A stretch of 56,275 bases of DNA from a virus. The stretch is from IMG/VR virus record IMGVR_UViG_3300021378_002088, positions 1 to 56,275 of that record; one strand, given 5' to 3'. The position numbers and the translations under genes are program-made. This document shows positions 13,716 through 28,700 of the stretch, piece by piece. Each line of letters begins with the position of its first letter. The stretch's first letter is position 1. Below the pieces are notes generated by a model, which was not told the DNA's origin, did not search any database, and saw only the letters and a program-made list of their open reading frames with translations.

Positions 13716-16700
13716 CTAGCCAAAGTATGACCCTGGACTTGCTTGTAGGAATCTTGCTATAGATGTATTAGCATTTGATAGTGGTAATGAAGCACCTCCG
13801 CTATCAACATTCCATAAAGTTATCTCTGGATCTGCATTGGCCCCGTATGCAAATGCACTAGTATTAATGTTATTTGATTCAGTTGCATCGTATACTGACT
13901 CTCCTACTGTATGAGGTTCTGCCGATGTACCGTTTGTTCCTCTTGTTACACCTGTTAAGGTATTGCCTTCAATTCCTTCAAATGTTATTCTTTCGTCTCC
14001 AATAAAGACTGCTGTTGCTGGACTTCCTGTATATGGTGGTGTAATAGTACTTGCATCTGTAATTTGTATTGTCAAACTCTTAGCAGTAATATTTGCCGCT
14101 AGTGTTGTTTTATTACTGTCGCTTAGTCTAACATACTCAGTATTACCGCTCATTCCAACAAATATTTTGTATGAAACATTAGCATTACCGTATGTACCTG
14201 CTAATTGTGTAGCACCAGATTTAGGTCTGAATATGCCATCTTGATTACCAACTACTGTACCGTCATTATCATATGCTGTCATATTTGATTGAACATTAAT
14301 CTGCAAACCTTCTAATGGTTTAAATAATGCATGTTCTGGTGGTATACTAGGTCCTGTTAAACCTGTAAAGAATGTGCTACTATCAAATCCTTGATATGTT
14401 AGTGTATCTCTAATTAATTGACTTTGTACTGCGGCATTAACTGTGTAATTGTTTACACTTTGCTTAGAATCAAAACCTGAACTATCAAAACCAAACAAGT
14501 CGTATCCAAGTCCTGTAGACATTATCTCTTTACCAATAGAATCATAATATGCTTTTGCAAAAACATTAGCATCTAGTTCTTCACCAAAGAAGTCTGCGTA
14601 TGCTAGTGTTCTTAATGTTGCATCTCTTGTTGCAATAAATCCTGCAATAATATCACTTGAGTATATGCTTGTATTAGCAATTTTCTTAGTTAAATCTGTG
14701 ACAACTGTATTATGCTTAAACACTCTCTCAATGTGATTTATAGGCGTTGCATTACTACTTGCATTGGCTAATTGTTCCATCCTAATAGCACTTGTATTAG
14801 ATTGTGGCTGTTTATATTTTGATGCCAATTGCACAGTCATTATGCCATTTTTATCTGTATGATTATAAATTGGCGATATCTCATCATCTATTCTGTCAAT
14901 GAATATTTTTTCTGTTATAGTTCTAATCTTTGTACTATTATTACTATAATTATTTGACCAGTTGACATATTCGTTATTATTTGTTAAAATACTAACATCT
15001 GCAGAATTATTGTCATCAAGTATCTTGGCAGTAGTTGATAAGTCTGGCTGATAAGGCGGTCTATCAAAATCTGTTGCAAATGATTTCAGTGAATCAATAC
15101 TAATCTTTCTATCTTCAAAATCTCTTAATTTACTTGTATACGGTTTGTTTTCTTTAATACTTTTAACAACACTATCAAATGTATCTATTTTAGTTGACGG
15201 TGTTTGTATTAAATTTTCTGCACTTTGACGAACATTGAAGTATGTTGTTTTGAAACACCAGTCTGTTTGATATTGTTCGGTTAATACATAATTTAGCATT
15301 GAGAAATATAATCTATTTTCTAAATTAGTGTTCTTAAATATATTATCGCGTATAGCAAATAATAGTTTTCTAAGTTCAGATGCAAGTCCCGGATTTATTG
15401 TACCAAAAACACTATCCTTCAGTTTTATTGTACCGCCTACAATTTTAACTAAATCATAATCATCTTTTACAGAATCGTATATGTAGAATTTATCTGGATT
15501 TGTACCAGTACCGACTAACCTTACAAATGCTCCATCTGGAATATTTGTCAAGCCTCTCATTTGTTTTATTGATTTAACACTGGCTCTGGATTTAATAGTA
15601 TTTGTATCATAACCTGTTTCTACCCAATCTATAAATTCATAAAAAGCACTGGTTGTTAATGTTGAATTCCATCCTGTATATAAATCATCTGTAAGTTTGA
15701 TATTTTTCATTATGCTGTTAATAAAGTATACTAACTCTCTTCTAGCATTTTTTGGATTAACAAACATTGTTTGTCTTGGCCTGATAGATATACCGTATTT
15801 TTCAAATTTGTTTAAATATGGATCTGGAACAACCTTTCCTAATCTGTCTTCTTCAACTAAACTATCAACTAGTTTTTGGAAAAATTCGTCAGGTATCTTA
15901 CCTGCAATATTATCTTCGCCTAATAGTATATAAGATTCATGTTTGTTTTTATATTTGGTTTCAGTTCTTTTGAAGTTTATTTGGAATACACTTTCATCAT
16001 CTGTTAAGTAAGATTTTACATTATTAAGAACTATACTGTTGTTGGATATTGCACCAAATGTTGGTATATTTTCTAACTTAGGTGATGCTATTAGTGAAGC
16101 AACACTTGAAGCACTTGCTGTCCTACCTTTTACTTGCGGCACTTCTGTTATATCTTTAACCCAATAATAATATAGATTCGTAAATATGCCTGTACTAGAC
16201 ATATATTTTTGATCTATTAAATATTTTTCTATGTCTAATGGGGTGCCTTCTCCACTATATTCTATCGGTGTTTCTGTTGATTCTATCCATTCATATACAT
16301 CAACCTTTGAGCCGTCTACATATGACCCCCAGTATTGCCTTCTATAATCATCATCAGATTGTTCATACCATCGTACACGCATATTTGATGTATTCCACCA
16401 AAGTTCGCCTACATTTTTACTGTTAAAGTTACTACTATCGTCTGCATAATAAACAGGGTCACTTTCTGAAATATAAGTTAAGTTTCTTTCTACTTCAGGC
16501 ATGTGTACATTTTTAAATGGATCATTTAAATATACATCGGAAATTCTTTCACCTGTAATATTATCGTAAATTAATGCAGATTTAATTTTACTACTATCAA
16601 CTAATGCGTCTTTTCTGTAAATAACTTTGCCATTCTCTAAATATGCCCAGCCATTTACATCATAGTTGTCCACCCATGCCTTAGGCATAAGCGACTTCAA

Positions 16701-19700
16701 TTCATATCTACTTCTGACTCTTGCAGATTTTAAATACAATACATCAACTTCTGATTGTAATTTTTCTGTAATTAATTGCCCACCATTAACTCTATTAATA
16801 TCGTAACTATAAACATTACCAAAATTTGAACTACTTAAACCATCAAATTCTGGAGGTGTTGATGCATTATACAATATCAAACTATCAGGGTCACCTTTGT
16901 CAAAAGGATTATCTTTTCTAATTCCACTGTCGTTTAGGCCAAACCCGTTTCCGCCATCGCCTACTTCTGCACTAAATCCAAAAGCATTTGGACCGTAATC
17001 ACCTGCTGGAATACCTAATGCATCGAGTGTTCCCGGCACTATGTCACTTAATTCAAACCCATCGGCATCTGTTTTTATTGACAATGTATGCACTGATGGG
17101 TTAATTGGATATGAACTTAATGTAATGCCTCCGTCTAATCCTCCGGCAGTATTAATTGCATCCGCCAGTATTTCAGTTGGTGTAGCAGGTCTAGATGGCC
17201 CTGCATTTCTATCAACAATGCCTGGTGGTTGTTGGCAATTTATAACACTTCTTGATGTGCATTGTACTCTAGCACCATAACCTTCGCCAGCCGGTCTTGT
17301 CTGCATACCTGGGCTCGCCATATCGCCATCAAGATATTTAAGTGCTACACCTCTTTCAAATTCTGCTGGGAATACTTCGTATACTCCTCTGTCTAATATT
17401 CTAAGTTTTGTAACACTACCTGCTTGGTTGATTTTTAATACTTCAAATACTGCTGTTTGACTCTTGAGTTCTGGATTATCTTCCCCTACTAATTTACCTT
17501 TTTTCAGGAATGCCTGTGCTTCGAATCCACTACCACTACTGCCTTTTGCTACTACAGTATATCGTCGAGTTGCAAACTCAGGCTGGAAACCACCTTTTTG
17601 TATAATGGTAACATCGCCAATGCTCTCTTTGTCGGCTGTATCGTATGCTGGGTTTTCACTAGCAGATGTGTATTTAATTTTTATGTTCGGTGTGCGTATT
17701 TTAGTTTTTTTATTACCTGCTTGTTCAGGATCATAATTCGAATCTATAATTCTACCAGGTCTAGACCATTCAAGGAACCAAGTACCTTTACCTAATATAC
17801 CTCTGATATTTCCGTCGGTCTCCCTTAAGAATTTTCTAAGAACATTTTCTGCAGAGTTATAATTTATTCCATATTGACTTGCTAAAATACTATCTCCATA
17901 TGGACTACCTAATATTTTAGAAATATCACCGTTTGCTCTATCATAATCTTGTCCATTGTTTTCTGCATGTCTAGTTGGCATACCTATTGAAGGTTTAACT
18001 TTATTACTATAAAGAAGATTAACGCCTCCATATTTTATAGCCTCAGCACTCTGGTTAGATGTTAATGTAAAATCAAATTGTTGTAATAAACCAGAATTGT
18101 GATAATCATAACCATCAAGGAAACCAAGTTGGTCGTGTTGGCCTGCTGTGCCAAACTTACCTAAAGTTTGCAATATAGGTATTCTTCGGCCTTCTGGTGA
18201 TGTTAACCACATCATATCAAAGTCACCTGGTGCATAACTGTCAAACCTTATATCAATATCTATATCATTAACTTTGGCATCATCAGGCAAATTACTAAAA
18301 TCAAATTTGTAAATAATTGCTTGTGACTCTTCTAATTCGTTAACTGGTTGTACTACTGGTCTATAAACAGTACTGTAATTTAGTTTAGACATATTAGTTG
18401 CTAAAGTAGTACCTGTAATATCAAATTCACCACCATGAGTATTCGCTGGAATAGTAAAATGTATTGTTGCAGGTATTCTAAGATACCCTACATCAACCCC
18501 GTCTTGGAATATGAATATGTCAAACTGTTGCATTGTGGCATCAGGATTTGTACCTAATCGTTTTGCTTTTACTTTAAGACCGTGTACAGCATCTTTTGAA
18601 TTCATTGTAAATGTTGCTGTACCAGATGCTGTTACATTACTAGAAATACTAGTATCATTTTCTATAGTTATTTCGTAGTTATCTGCAAAAGTAGATGTGG
18701 TGTCAGTGCTAAATTCATTTAATGCATTAATTGGATAGAATCTTGCAAACATGTTTGTAAAATCTGGTGTACCTATAGATCTGCCTGCTGATGTATCTAA
18801 ATCATATGGATTCATAACTTGGAAGTAAACTCTATCATTTGCAAGTTTTAAGAACTTAACAATTCGACCATTTGTTTCTTTTATATTATCGCTTAAAAAG
18901 TGATTAAAGTCATCTCTTGTTAAAGGTCCAAATGCTTCTGCATCAAAGTATGATTTCATTATACCAACTGTGCCTGTTGTTAAGTTACTAAAATTATCAT
19001 GTGCATTTGTAGAATTAAATTTATTTTGTATGTTAGGAATATTCCAGCACATGATCCACGCACCATTTAAATTAGTTCTTTCGCTTTCACTGAAAGAACT
19101 TGTAAAGTTACTTTGTCCTCTGTCATTGATACCTGTTGTACTATTCTCTTCAAAATTGAACATCATGAATTCGCCAAAGTTTTCATACTTTCTTGTACCA
19201 ATAAATGCTTTATATGTTGTGCCTAATTCCATAGCAGTTGTGGCTGATAAGGCAACTGTTTCTTCATAGTATGTATTCAGTGAATCTATACCAATGTCGA
19301 CACGTCTAGCATCTAGTGTTATTCCATTAATAGAATTACCTGCTCTATCAATAAATGCTGTATTAGTATCTAAGTCATTTAACCAATTTGTTTCTCTACA
19401 GCCTTTGTAGCCTACATAAGTTTTGTAAGGTAGTATAGCAGATGATATTGCAGTTCTTCCTGTATTTTTTGTTACAGGAGTAACAGCATCATCTCTTGGT
19501 TGGAATACTGGATTAATCTGTACTCCAGGTAGAATAGTTCCTAATTCTGCATCAACGATTTCTAATCTTGTTGTTGATGAATTATATCCAGCACCTGGGT
19601 TTGTTACAATAATATCACTAAGATAATAAGCATCTTCGTCGATTGTTTTTGGTCTTCCTCCTACTATGGTTAATTTATCACCAACCATGTAGTTGAAACC

Positions 19701-22700
19701 TGTGCTGTCTTCAACCATACCAGTTTGCACAACACCAACATTAGCATTTGCTATTTGGCCATCTCTAGTACCTTCACCTGATCTTGGATTAACAGGATAG
19801 CCATCTATCCTAATATAGTCGGATGTCATAAACGGATTACTTGTATCCGGAGCACCCATAATATCTACAATAGTAACTTCTTGTCCAGGTAAACCGCCTG
19901 ATATAACTTTTGGAGTGAATACTGAAGTAGTATCGCCACCTAACTCATTGTATTGCTCAGGTGTAAGAGCGTTTGCTATTGTTAAGTTAGCACTTGAATT
20001 TATTACTTTTTCTCTGTAAGGTTGGAAGTCACCTACTTCAGTAAATGGACTTCTAGCACATCCTGTTCCTAAACTAAACGGCACAGCACTCTTGATTCTT
20101 ACTATTGGATTAAGTTGTGGTATATTGGCATCTTCGGCACTAGTACACCCTTGTACACGTCTTTGCTGTTTAGCATGATATTGCCATAAACCTTGGAACC
20201 AGCCGCCTGTTCTGTCTTTCCACTTACCACCGGATTGTACCCGTTCTCCGTAGCCTGTTATTTTTGTAAACTTAAATCCTCTATCGTCTTGCTCTTCTGT
20301 TGTAGTAATTGCATTGCTTCTTGTATCTTCATCTGTTCTGCTACCAAATCCTCCTAAATATAAATCATCAATAACTGTGAAGTTAAATAAGTCTCCTAGG
20401 TATTTGTGCTGACTTGATCCATTTTTTGGTAATCTGTATAAAATACCTTTTCCTTTTGTACCATAATCATAACTGCTTCTGTTTAATTTACTCACGTAAA
20501 CTGAAATAGTATCTTTATTAATACCTCGATGCATATTGTCTTTACCATATTGAATGGTTTGCAGTTGCTGGCCTTCGTCAAACACTGAGCCTGATGCTGG
20601 TGCGTACACGATTGCAAATGGACGGTCATCTATATTATTGTACTCGCCTTTTATACCAGAACCAGTATTTGTTATTCTGCTTGTAGAATTCTTCCAATGT
20701 AATAACTCACCTGCTTGATCGTTGTTTGTTGTACTTCTTAGCACAATTGATTTGTATGAGTTTGGGTCGAGGCCTTTTTCTTCTAATTGTAACTTAATAG
20801 TTTTTAACAAATTTGGACCGTCTATGCTAACCATTAATCTCGCATCATCGTGTCTTGAACCAAATAATACTGTTGGTACACCATCTTTTCTACCTTCAAG
20901 TAATTTATAGTTGTCGTCTCTTTGCCCAACATAAACCATTGACTGACCTTTGCTATTGCCGAGTTTAACAATTTTATCAACACCTCTAAAGTCTGTGGTT
21001 CCCCACGCCTGCCTGCCGCCTTTTATAACACAAGACTTAGGTTCGCGTTTATCTTCTGCTGGTACACATTCTGCTCTAAAGTTTGGTGATTGAGCATTTA
21101 TAGAATCTGCTAATGAACAAGGATCACATCCTTCAGGTAAGTTTACTGCTGAACCACCTAAATGTAATACTTCACCGCTTGAAGTACATGTGTTGCCACT
21201 TATATCTTTAATATGTAGATCTTGTAATTCACATAAATCAACATCTATTTGATTATATGGAATTTTAGTATAATTTTCTCCTATGCCTTCAATATATGAA
21301 AGTACAGTTGTCCAGTCTGCACCAGTACCGCCTGCTTCTATAAATTGGTTCTGGTAACCTGAAATATTCTGATATTCAGAATCTATGTATTGCTGTACAA
21401 TATCAAACAGGCCGTCATCAAATTCGTATGTTGTTCCTTCTTCACCAGAATTAGTATCGTATAATGTTATTCTAAACTTACCACAAGTTTCTTGTACTGG
21501 TGGATCTTGCGGTGGTGGATCTTGTGGTGGTGTATTACCTGGACCGCCTCCGCCTCCGGAAATACCGCCACCGCCGCCATGGCCGTTAAGTTGTCGACGT
21601 ACTCCATCATAATGATCATAAAAATTAAACCCAGCAACATCTCCGCCATAATATCCTGTATATCCTGTATATGGCCATACACTAAATTTAGGAGAACCAA
21701 ATGGTGGTTCTGCCTTGTTTTTAATTGTTCTCAATGTTGGATCTAAATACATATTACTTAGATTGTTTTCATAGTCTTTGACTAATTGCTTATCTGATGT
21801 TATTTTTCCATCTAGTACTTTATATGCTGGTGCGCCATGTGGTCGTTTTGTTCTTTCTTCGTTTAATGTTCCATAATATACTTGTTCTTCGAGTCCTTGC
21901 ATATCAATAATATACTTTCCTGATAATTTACTAGGTGCTCTTCTTTCTGCAATAGTCTCATTTAATTTAATTGGTGAATATTTATTTACACCGCCTTTGA
22001 GTGCATTACCACCGGGTGCTCCAATATATTCATATGAATAAACCTGATCTAGTCCTGTGACATCTGCTGGCCTTTGAATATATTTTTGATTAAAGTCTGG
22101 TGCTGATCTATTATCACTTCTTGGATCTCTATAACCAAACAAGAAGCCAACTTCTATTTTCTTTTCTTTATCAATTGCACCTGCTTTGAAGTCAGATACA
22201 AAATTTATACTATCTGCCACTTGTTCAACTGTGTCTTGCATTGGCAAGTATGTTTTGTTATCATTAACTTCTACAACATTATGATCTGTTAAACTATAAG
22301 AAACATTTTTATCTGTAAATTCTAGTGCTACATTTGAATTAGTAAATCCAAATACTTGAATTTGATTTTTATTTAAACGGCGTTGATCTAATCCTATTGG
22401 TGCCATTTTGTAAGTTGCATTATAGTTTCTTATTGGTGAATTTTTAATAGCAATATGATTATGTGATGGTTTAAGATTTATTTCATTTTGAAAATCGGTT
22501 GTACCTGTAATCAACATTGTGTCAGAAACCCAATGCCCATTTGTAATTGCATTTCCTGTGTAAACAGTATTAACTACAAATGAATCTTTATCTGCCATAA
22601 ATGGTGTAGCAAATCCATCATAATTTTTAGTTTTACTAATTTTAATTGATCTGTTTTGCGATGGTATGTAGTTATCATATGATACTGAGAATACATTTGC

Positions 22701-25700
22701 TGTTGCTGTGGCACCAGGTGCCTCAATAGTAATATATTGTTCACTACCGCCTTCTATGTTATCTACTATATTAACAAAATCTTTTACAACAAAACTATTA
22801 CCAGATAATACATGTCCAGTCTGACTGTGCGAGAATGTAACATTTGCGCCGACTGATAATCCTCTAAGACCATTTGGCAATTCAATATTTACTAAACCTT
22901 CGCTACTTGCATTAGTAGAAGATACTACTAATTGATTATCATCAACTTTTCCAATTTTATGATCTTTACTGTAGAACCTTGTTGCTTCGTAGATGTCTAT
23001 CATGTATTCGTCATCATTAAATGATGTGCCTAAATCTTTTTCAAAATACATTACTGGCTTACTATCAGTAGTAGTGAAATTTTTATCAAAATCTAAATCT
23101 GTTATTTTGTTTAAGGTAACAGTAGTATTACTACCAAGTGAATAATTATTTTCAGGGTCATATATACTTCCTGTGACCCCAGGTATAGCATATCCTCTAG
23201 GTAGTGTTACAATATGTAAATTTGCATTTCCTGTGAGTGATGCTGTTAAATTTGTTGTTAAACTTGTAGGAGCAGTAGCATGATTGATCATTATTGCATT
23301 TTCAAGTACAGCACTTACAATATACGTTTGACCATTTACACTTGCTGTATCTACTGCACCAGTATTTAATGTAATGTTGTCACCAGGCTCAAATACATGT
23401 ATATTTGCAGGTACGTGAATTGTTCTTGTAGTTACTGTGCTTGTCGATGCAGTTCCTTGTATGATCGGTGACCCGTATGTCAAATACTTCATACTGCTTA
23501 ATTCTGCTGTAGGTATTACATTAGTATTTGCTAATTTAATTGTAAATGTATTTTCTGTAACTTCTCTAATTCTAAATTCAGTATTGTTTATTCCGTTAGC
23601 CGAACCGCTAGTATTTACAAAAATTGTATCGTTTACACTTAATAAATTATTTGGCTTATTTAACACCAGATGCGGTCCATAAGCAGACGACACAATTATA
23701 CCTAAACTATTTTTTTGAGTTTCATTGATTGCAAAATCTCCAACATTATTAGATATACCTTTTGGAATAATTGCATAATTTGTTTGAGTATTTGCTACAA
23801 GTATATTACCTGTTAATATAGAATTTGCACCGTGTACAGTATCAGCAAATCGTAAAATACTATTATTAACTGCTTCTGTGTCCATAAACATTTTATGCTG
23901 TGGCTCAATTACATGTACATCTATTGCAACATTGACATTAGTCACGTCAATTTGTTTAGAAGTTACACCAGTGTGATTCAACGGTAAGTAATCTAATGCA
24001 ATATCTAAGTTACTTCCAAAAATAGAATCTAACGATACATTTGCTGAATTATTAATGCCCACATAGAATGTGCCTGCTGAACCTATTTGTGTAGGTAATG
24101 TGCTAATGTAACCTAATGTATTTCCGTTACTTAACGAACTTAATGCATTCTTTGGTTGCAATAGTACTGCTGAATAACCATTATCAGTAGTAGATTTTTC
24201 TACTGGCGAACCATAGTCATTTGCTAATACTTGTTTGTTTTTATTTTCATCTACTTGATAAATTATTGCATTTAAATTATTTGTTGTGTCATTAGTTGTA
24301 AATGTATTATCACTATTATCAATTGTGATACTAGACTGTCCTACTGAAGTAATTTTTCTATCTACTACTTGCGATATATTACCAGTGTCATCTTTGATAG
24401 CAACTCTTAAATTTAATAATTCGTTTTTAGTTGTAGGAGCAAGTGTATATTTAAATTTTGCTCCATGTACTATTACTAATGGTACTGCAATATCAAAATT
24501 ATTATTACCAGGATATGTTGTTAATCCATTTTCAAATCCTAAATTTAATATAATTTTATTGTCTGCACCCTGAGATAAAACATTCTTTACATCTTCGCTC
24601 CACCATTCAAATGGATAATGCCCACCATTTACATGACTAGGTTTAAGTTTGTTTGTTTTTAACGAACTCCTTATTTTCATAGGTTGCGAAGGATGTACCT
24701 GTATTATATTTCCATTAGGGTCAGTCCAAATTAAATCATTTTGTTTTTTATCTATTACTGATATTACTTTTGTAAATGACATAGGATGTAGATCAGAGAA
24801 ATCAAGTTTTAATTTGTGCTTATTATTTTTATCAAGCAGTCTTGATGCTACAGTGGAAATTGTTAATCCTTTTTCTACTTCACCTGTTATATTAAATGCC
24901 TCGTGTTCTCCTATATGTCTTGGTATAAGATCTAACTTGCTTGTGACATTATTTCCGTTTCTGGCTTGTAATTCAATATACATACCATCCAATGAAGGAT
25001 TGTCACTTGTATATGTAAAGTTTTCTATCCACCATGCTGAGTCAAAATTTTCTGTTTTGGATAACATTTCGTATGCATTATTAACAAATTCTACTGAACT
25101 TGTATCTGACGTTACTAGTTTTCCTTTAATGCCAGTTTGTCTTAATAGTTCTAGTAAGCCTTGTTCTGTTACATATCTAAATTCTAGGTCTAACTCTACT
25201 CCATCAATTGATCTTAACGATTCTGGTATACCTGTAAAGTCAGTTTCTAATGATAGTTGATTTCGACTTATTGGTAATCCTAAGCCTAGGTAAACTGGTT
25301 TATTATTATAATTAAATAGTTTACTCGGATCGTTACTTAGTAACTGTTGTTCTTCTGGTGTTTTTTCACTGTCATTAAACAATACTCTGGCAAACTCGCC
25401 TGCACCATTATCTCTAAAGAATAAATCAACAGTATTGTTTGTGGTATCTCTTAATGTATGTACAGGGAATCTAGTTTGCATTGTTCTTACTGAATCTGCA
25501 ACATCTACAATAACAGTATTTCCATTAATTTTAAATGGTCTTTCTGAACCGGACACACCAGGTATTACACCGGTGCTAGTATTTGAATTCATATATTGAA
25601 CATTACCAAATCCATAGTTTCCTAAATTACTGGTTGTAAAACTAGATAATGTCAATGCGTTACTTGTTAGACTGGAAATACTTCCTGTTCTAGTTTCTTT

Positions 25701-28700
25701 AGAACCTGTGTATACCACTGCTGTTCTTCCTGCTGTATTACTTGTTATTGCTGGATCATAAATTTGTATAAAGTTACCATCATTGCTTTGAACTGGGTAT
25801 ACATTACCTGAATAATTACCTACACTGGTAAATTGCACAAAGTCACCTTTGTCAATTATTGCTGAGTTGGCTCCAGCAAGTGTGCTATTTCCCTTGCCAT
25901 CGCTATTACCAAATGCGGCTAGTGTAATTTCATTAAATCCTGGTCTTGTAATTGCGGCTGTTTGTGTTGTAACATTACTTGAAATTTCAAATGTTTTACT
26001 GGAAGAATTCCAATTAGCAACTGCATAACTAGAATCCTCTACATAAAAATCATTTGTATTAGTAATTCTTTCTCCACTAGTTAAACCAAAGTCTATATCT
26101 AAACCATTTGATATATAACTGGAAACATTTAAATTATATGTGTCTCCTACTTCTAGCAATACAGTACTTGCACCGGATAGTCCTTTAACTTTCATATTTA
26201 CGTTAAAGTCTAAATCTGATTCATATGTAACATAACAATCTGAATTAATAGACGCATAGTCTGTGCCAGTGACGTTAGCCTCATTGATTGTGAAGAAACC
26301 TTTTGAAGGATCATCAACATCTACAGCACCTGGGTTACCGCCAAGTCCTCTTTCACTTATACCTGTTACAGTATATGCTTTACCAAGTGTTAAATTTGCG
26401 GCAGTTGCCTGTGTGCCTGTAAATCTTACTATGTCACCTACACCTAATCCTGCTAATGAATTAGGAGATATTAATACTGAATTTGCATGAGCATTTGGTA
26501 AGTTATCTTTAATAACACTTGCTCTAGTAAAAAATTCTAAACCAGGCGCAGGGTGAGATTTTTCTGCATATATCCTTGCCATATAATTTTGATCTTTATA
26601 TGGTTCTACTTTTGTTATAGGCTTTGTGTGCCCTGGCTCAATTTTTACAATGCCTCTATTAATTTTCTTTAACGGTTTATAGTCGCCTTTATATACTACT
26701 CTTGGAGTGAATACAAAGTTTTCATTGCTCCACTCTAATACGGTATCTGACAAATTAGCATTTTTAATTACAACTATGTTATCGTAAAAATTTGCATTTG
26801 TTTTATCACCTAAAATATTTCCATCTGTCCATTTAGACAATCGCTGATCTGAAAACAACATTGCTCTGCCGTTTACATTGTCAATGTAATTTTTAGCACC
26901 TGATACATTTCCTGTTGTACTTTCTATTCCGTGTTTCTTTAATTGGAAAACATTCCAATCTTCATTTTCTGATTTTCCTAAATGCAAGTAATCATTTTCA
27001 TTTGGTATATTTACTTTGCCAGATCCAATTAGATTTGCAAAATAAGGAAGGTCGATACTTTCCCAATTTACTTTGTTTCTGTTTACATATCCTGCATTTG
27101 GTACTATATAATCTTGTTTGTTATCTCTATACCATAACCCATCTTGTAACGAGTTGCTTGGTCTTTTTAACATAGTCTCTGTGTCGTCTATGTCAATTGT
27201 GATTTTATTATCTGTTAAAATATCTTTGGTGCGTTCATATGTACGTTTACTAATGGTATTTGCAATAAGTGTATCGTTTGCTACACTCTTAATGCTTAAC
27301 ACTTTTCCTGGTACATCTGCTGTAAATGTATTGTTAAATTGTACTGAACCGCTTTCTATAACTGTAATGTTAGAACCAATGCTGAAATTATCAGTGTATA
27401 GTGATGCATTACTAAAACTAATTGTTGTTTCAGTTAAATTATTAGTTAATGTAAATGCATCATAGTCTGGTGTATTATTAACTTTATTTCCATCAATGTA
27501 AATTTCTGCAAATGGATATAATCCGTTTAGTCTAGTAATATTTTGATCTTCAAACCTGTTTTGTCCTCCTAAAACAATACTAAAGGCATTGTTAGGATTT
27601 ATGTTATAATCGTTGACAATTGAGGCATTTGCTGTTATACTAGTTCTAGCACCTCTATCATATGACCAATATGTTGTACCTACGTTTTTGCCGTCTACAC
27701 TAACAATAATATCGTTAGTTGTTGTATTGTTAGCAGACCTTATTGGGAATCTTTGAGTAGGCTGATATCTTCCTGCAGGTATATTTAAAACTTCTAGAGT
27801 TGTTTCATCTGACAATTTACCAGGCAGTCTTACTTCTCTAATAGTAAAATCGGTACCTTTTATAAACAGCCTATTGTCGCCGCCTGTTCCTAAGACTGTA
27901 ACATTTGCTTGTATGAAATCGTTTGCAAGGTTAGTGTCTGAGAATGGTTTTGATAATGCAGTTGTATTAAGTGGTATCTGTAATGCTGGATCAGTATATA
28001 ACTTAATTTGTGTATTACTTGTACCTGCTTCTGCATAATACGAATTATTAAATGCACTTAATTCTGCAAAATAACTTGTATTACGAATTCCTGATCCTGT
28101 AATTGTACTGTAATTAAAATCTACATTTACTAGGTCTGCTTCTGCACTTCGATATGCTCCAACAGATTGTAAGTGTGTATCTGTACCGCTTACAGATTCA
28201 TTGTACCACGAAGTAGCATCTACGTTTGCTGTTAATGTTTCATTTGTGTATAATTCATATATAGTTGAGTCAGCAGTTGCTTTTACAAAATATGTTTTAT
28301 TCAGTATGTCTGACGTAAGAACACTATAAGGTTCATGGTTAACAAAAGTTAATGTATCACCATTTTGCAATGGCGTAAATCCTGTTTTAGTTGTTAATGT
28401 AACTGTAGCAGGGTTAGTATTTGTTATTGAATCAACATTACTTAATGTCAAAGTTGACGCACCGTTTGTAATAACAAAGGCATTACTGCCAACTGGTGTG
28501 TTAATTTCTATTGATGTGTTAGAAGTAATTGTTGCTCTATCTGTTGATATCCTAGTATTAGAACCAGCCTTAGTGACTTGGGTCACAAGGTGTTTTTCTG
28601 TTTCAGTATCAATGTCTCCGTATGCAACAATATTTGCAATATTGGCATTGGTAAATTTGTTGTTAAGTAATTCAACAACACTATCAATACTTCTTTCATT

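Noticed and set aside
24649-25260. 203-codon plus-strand frame inside the giant gene, and many similar antisense frames
   Set aside because: They are shadows of the long minus-strand gene with hydrophobic, low-complexity translations and no ribosome sites.
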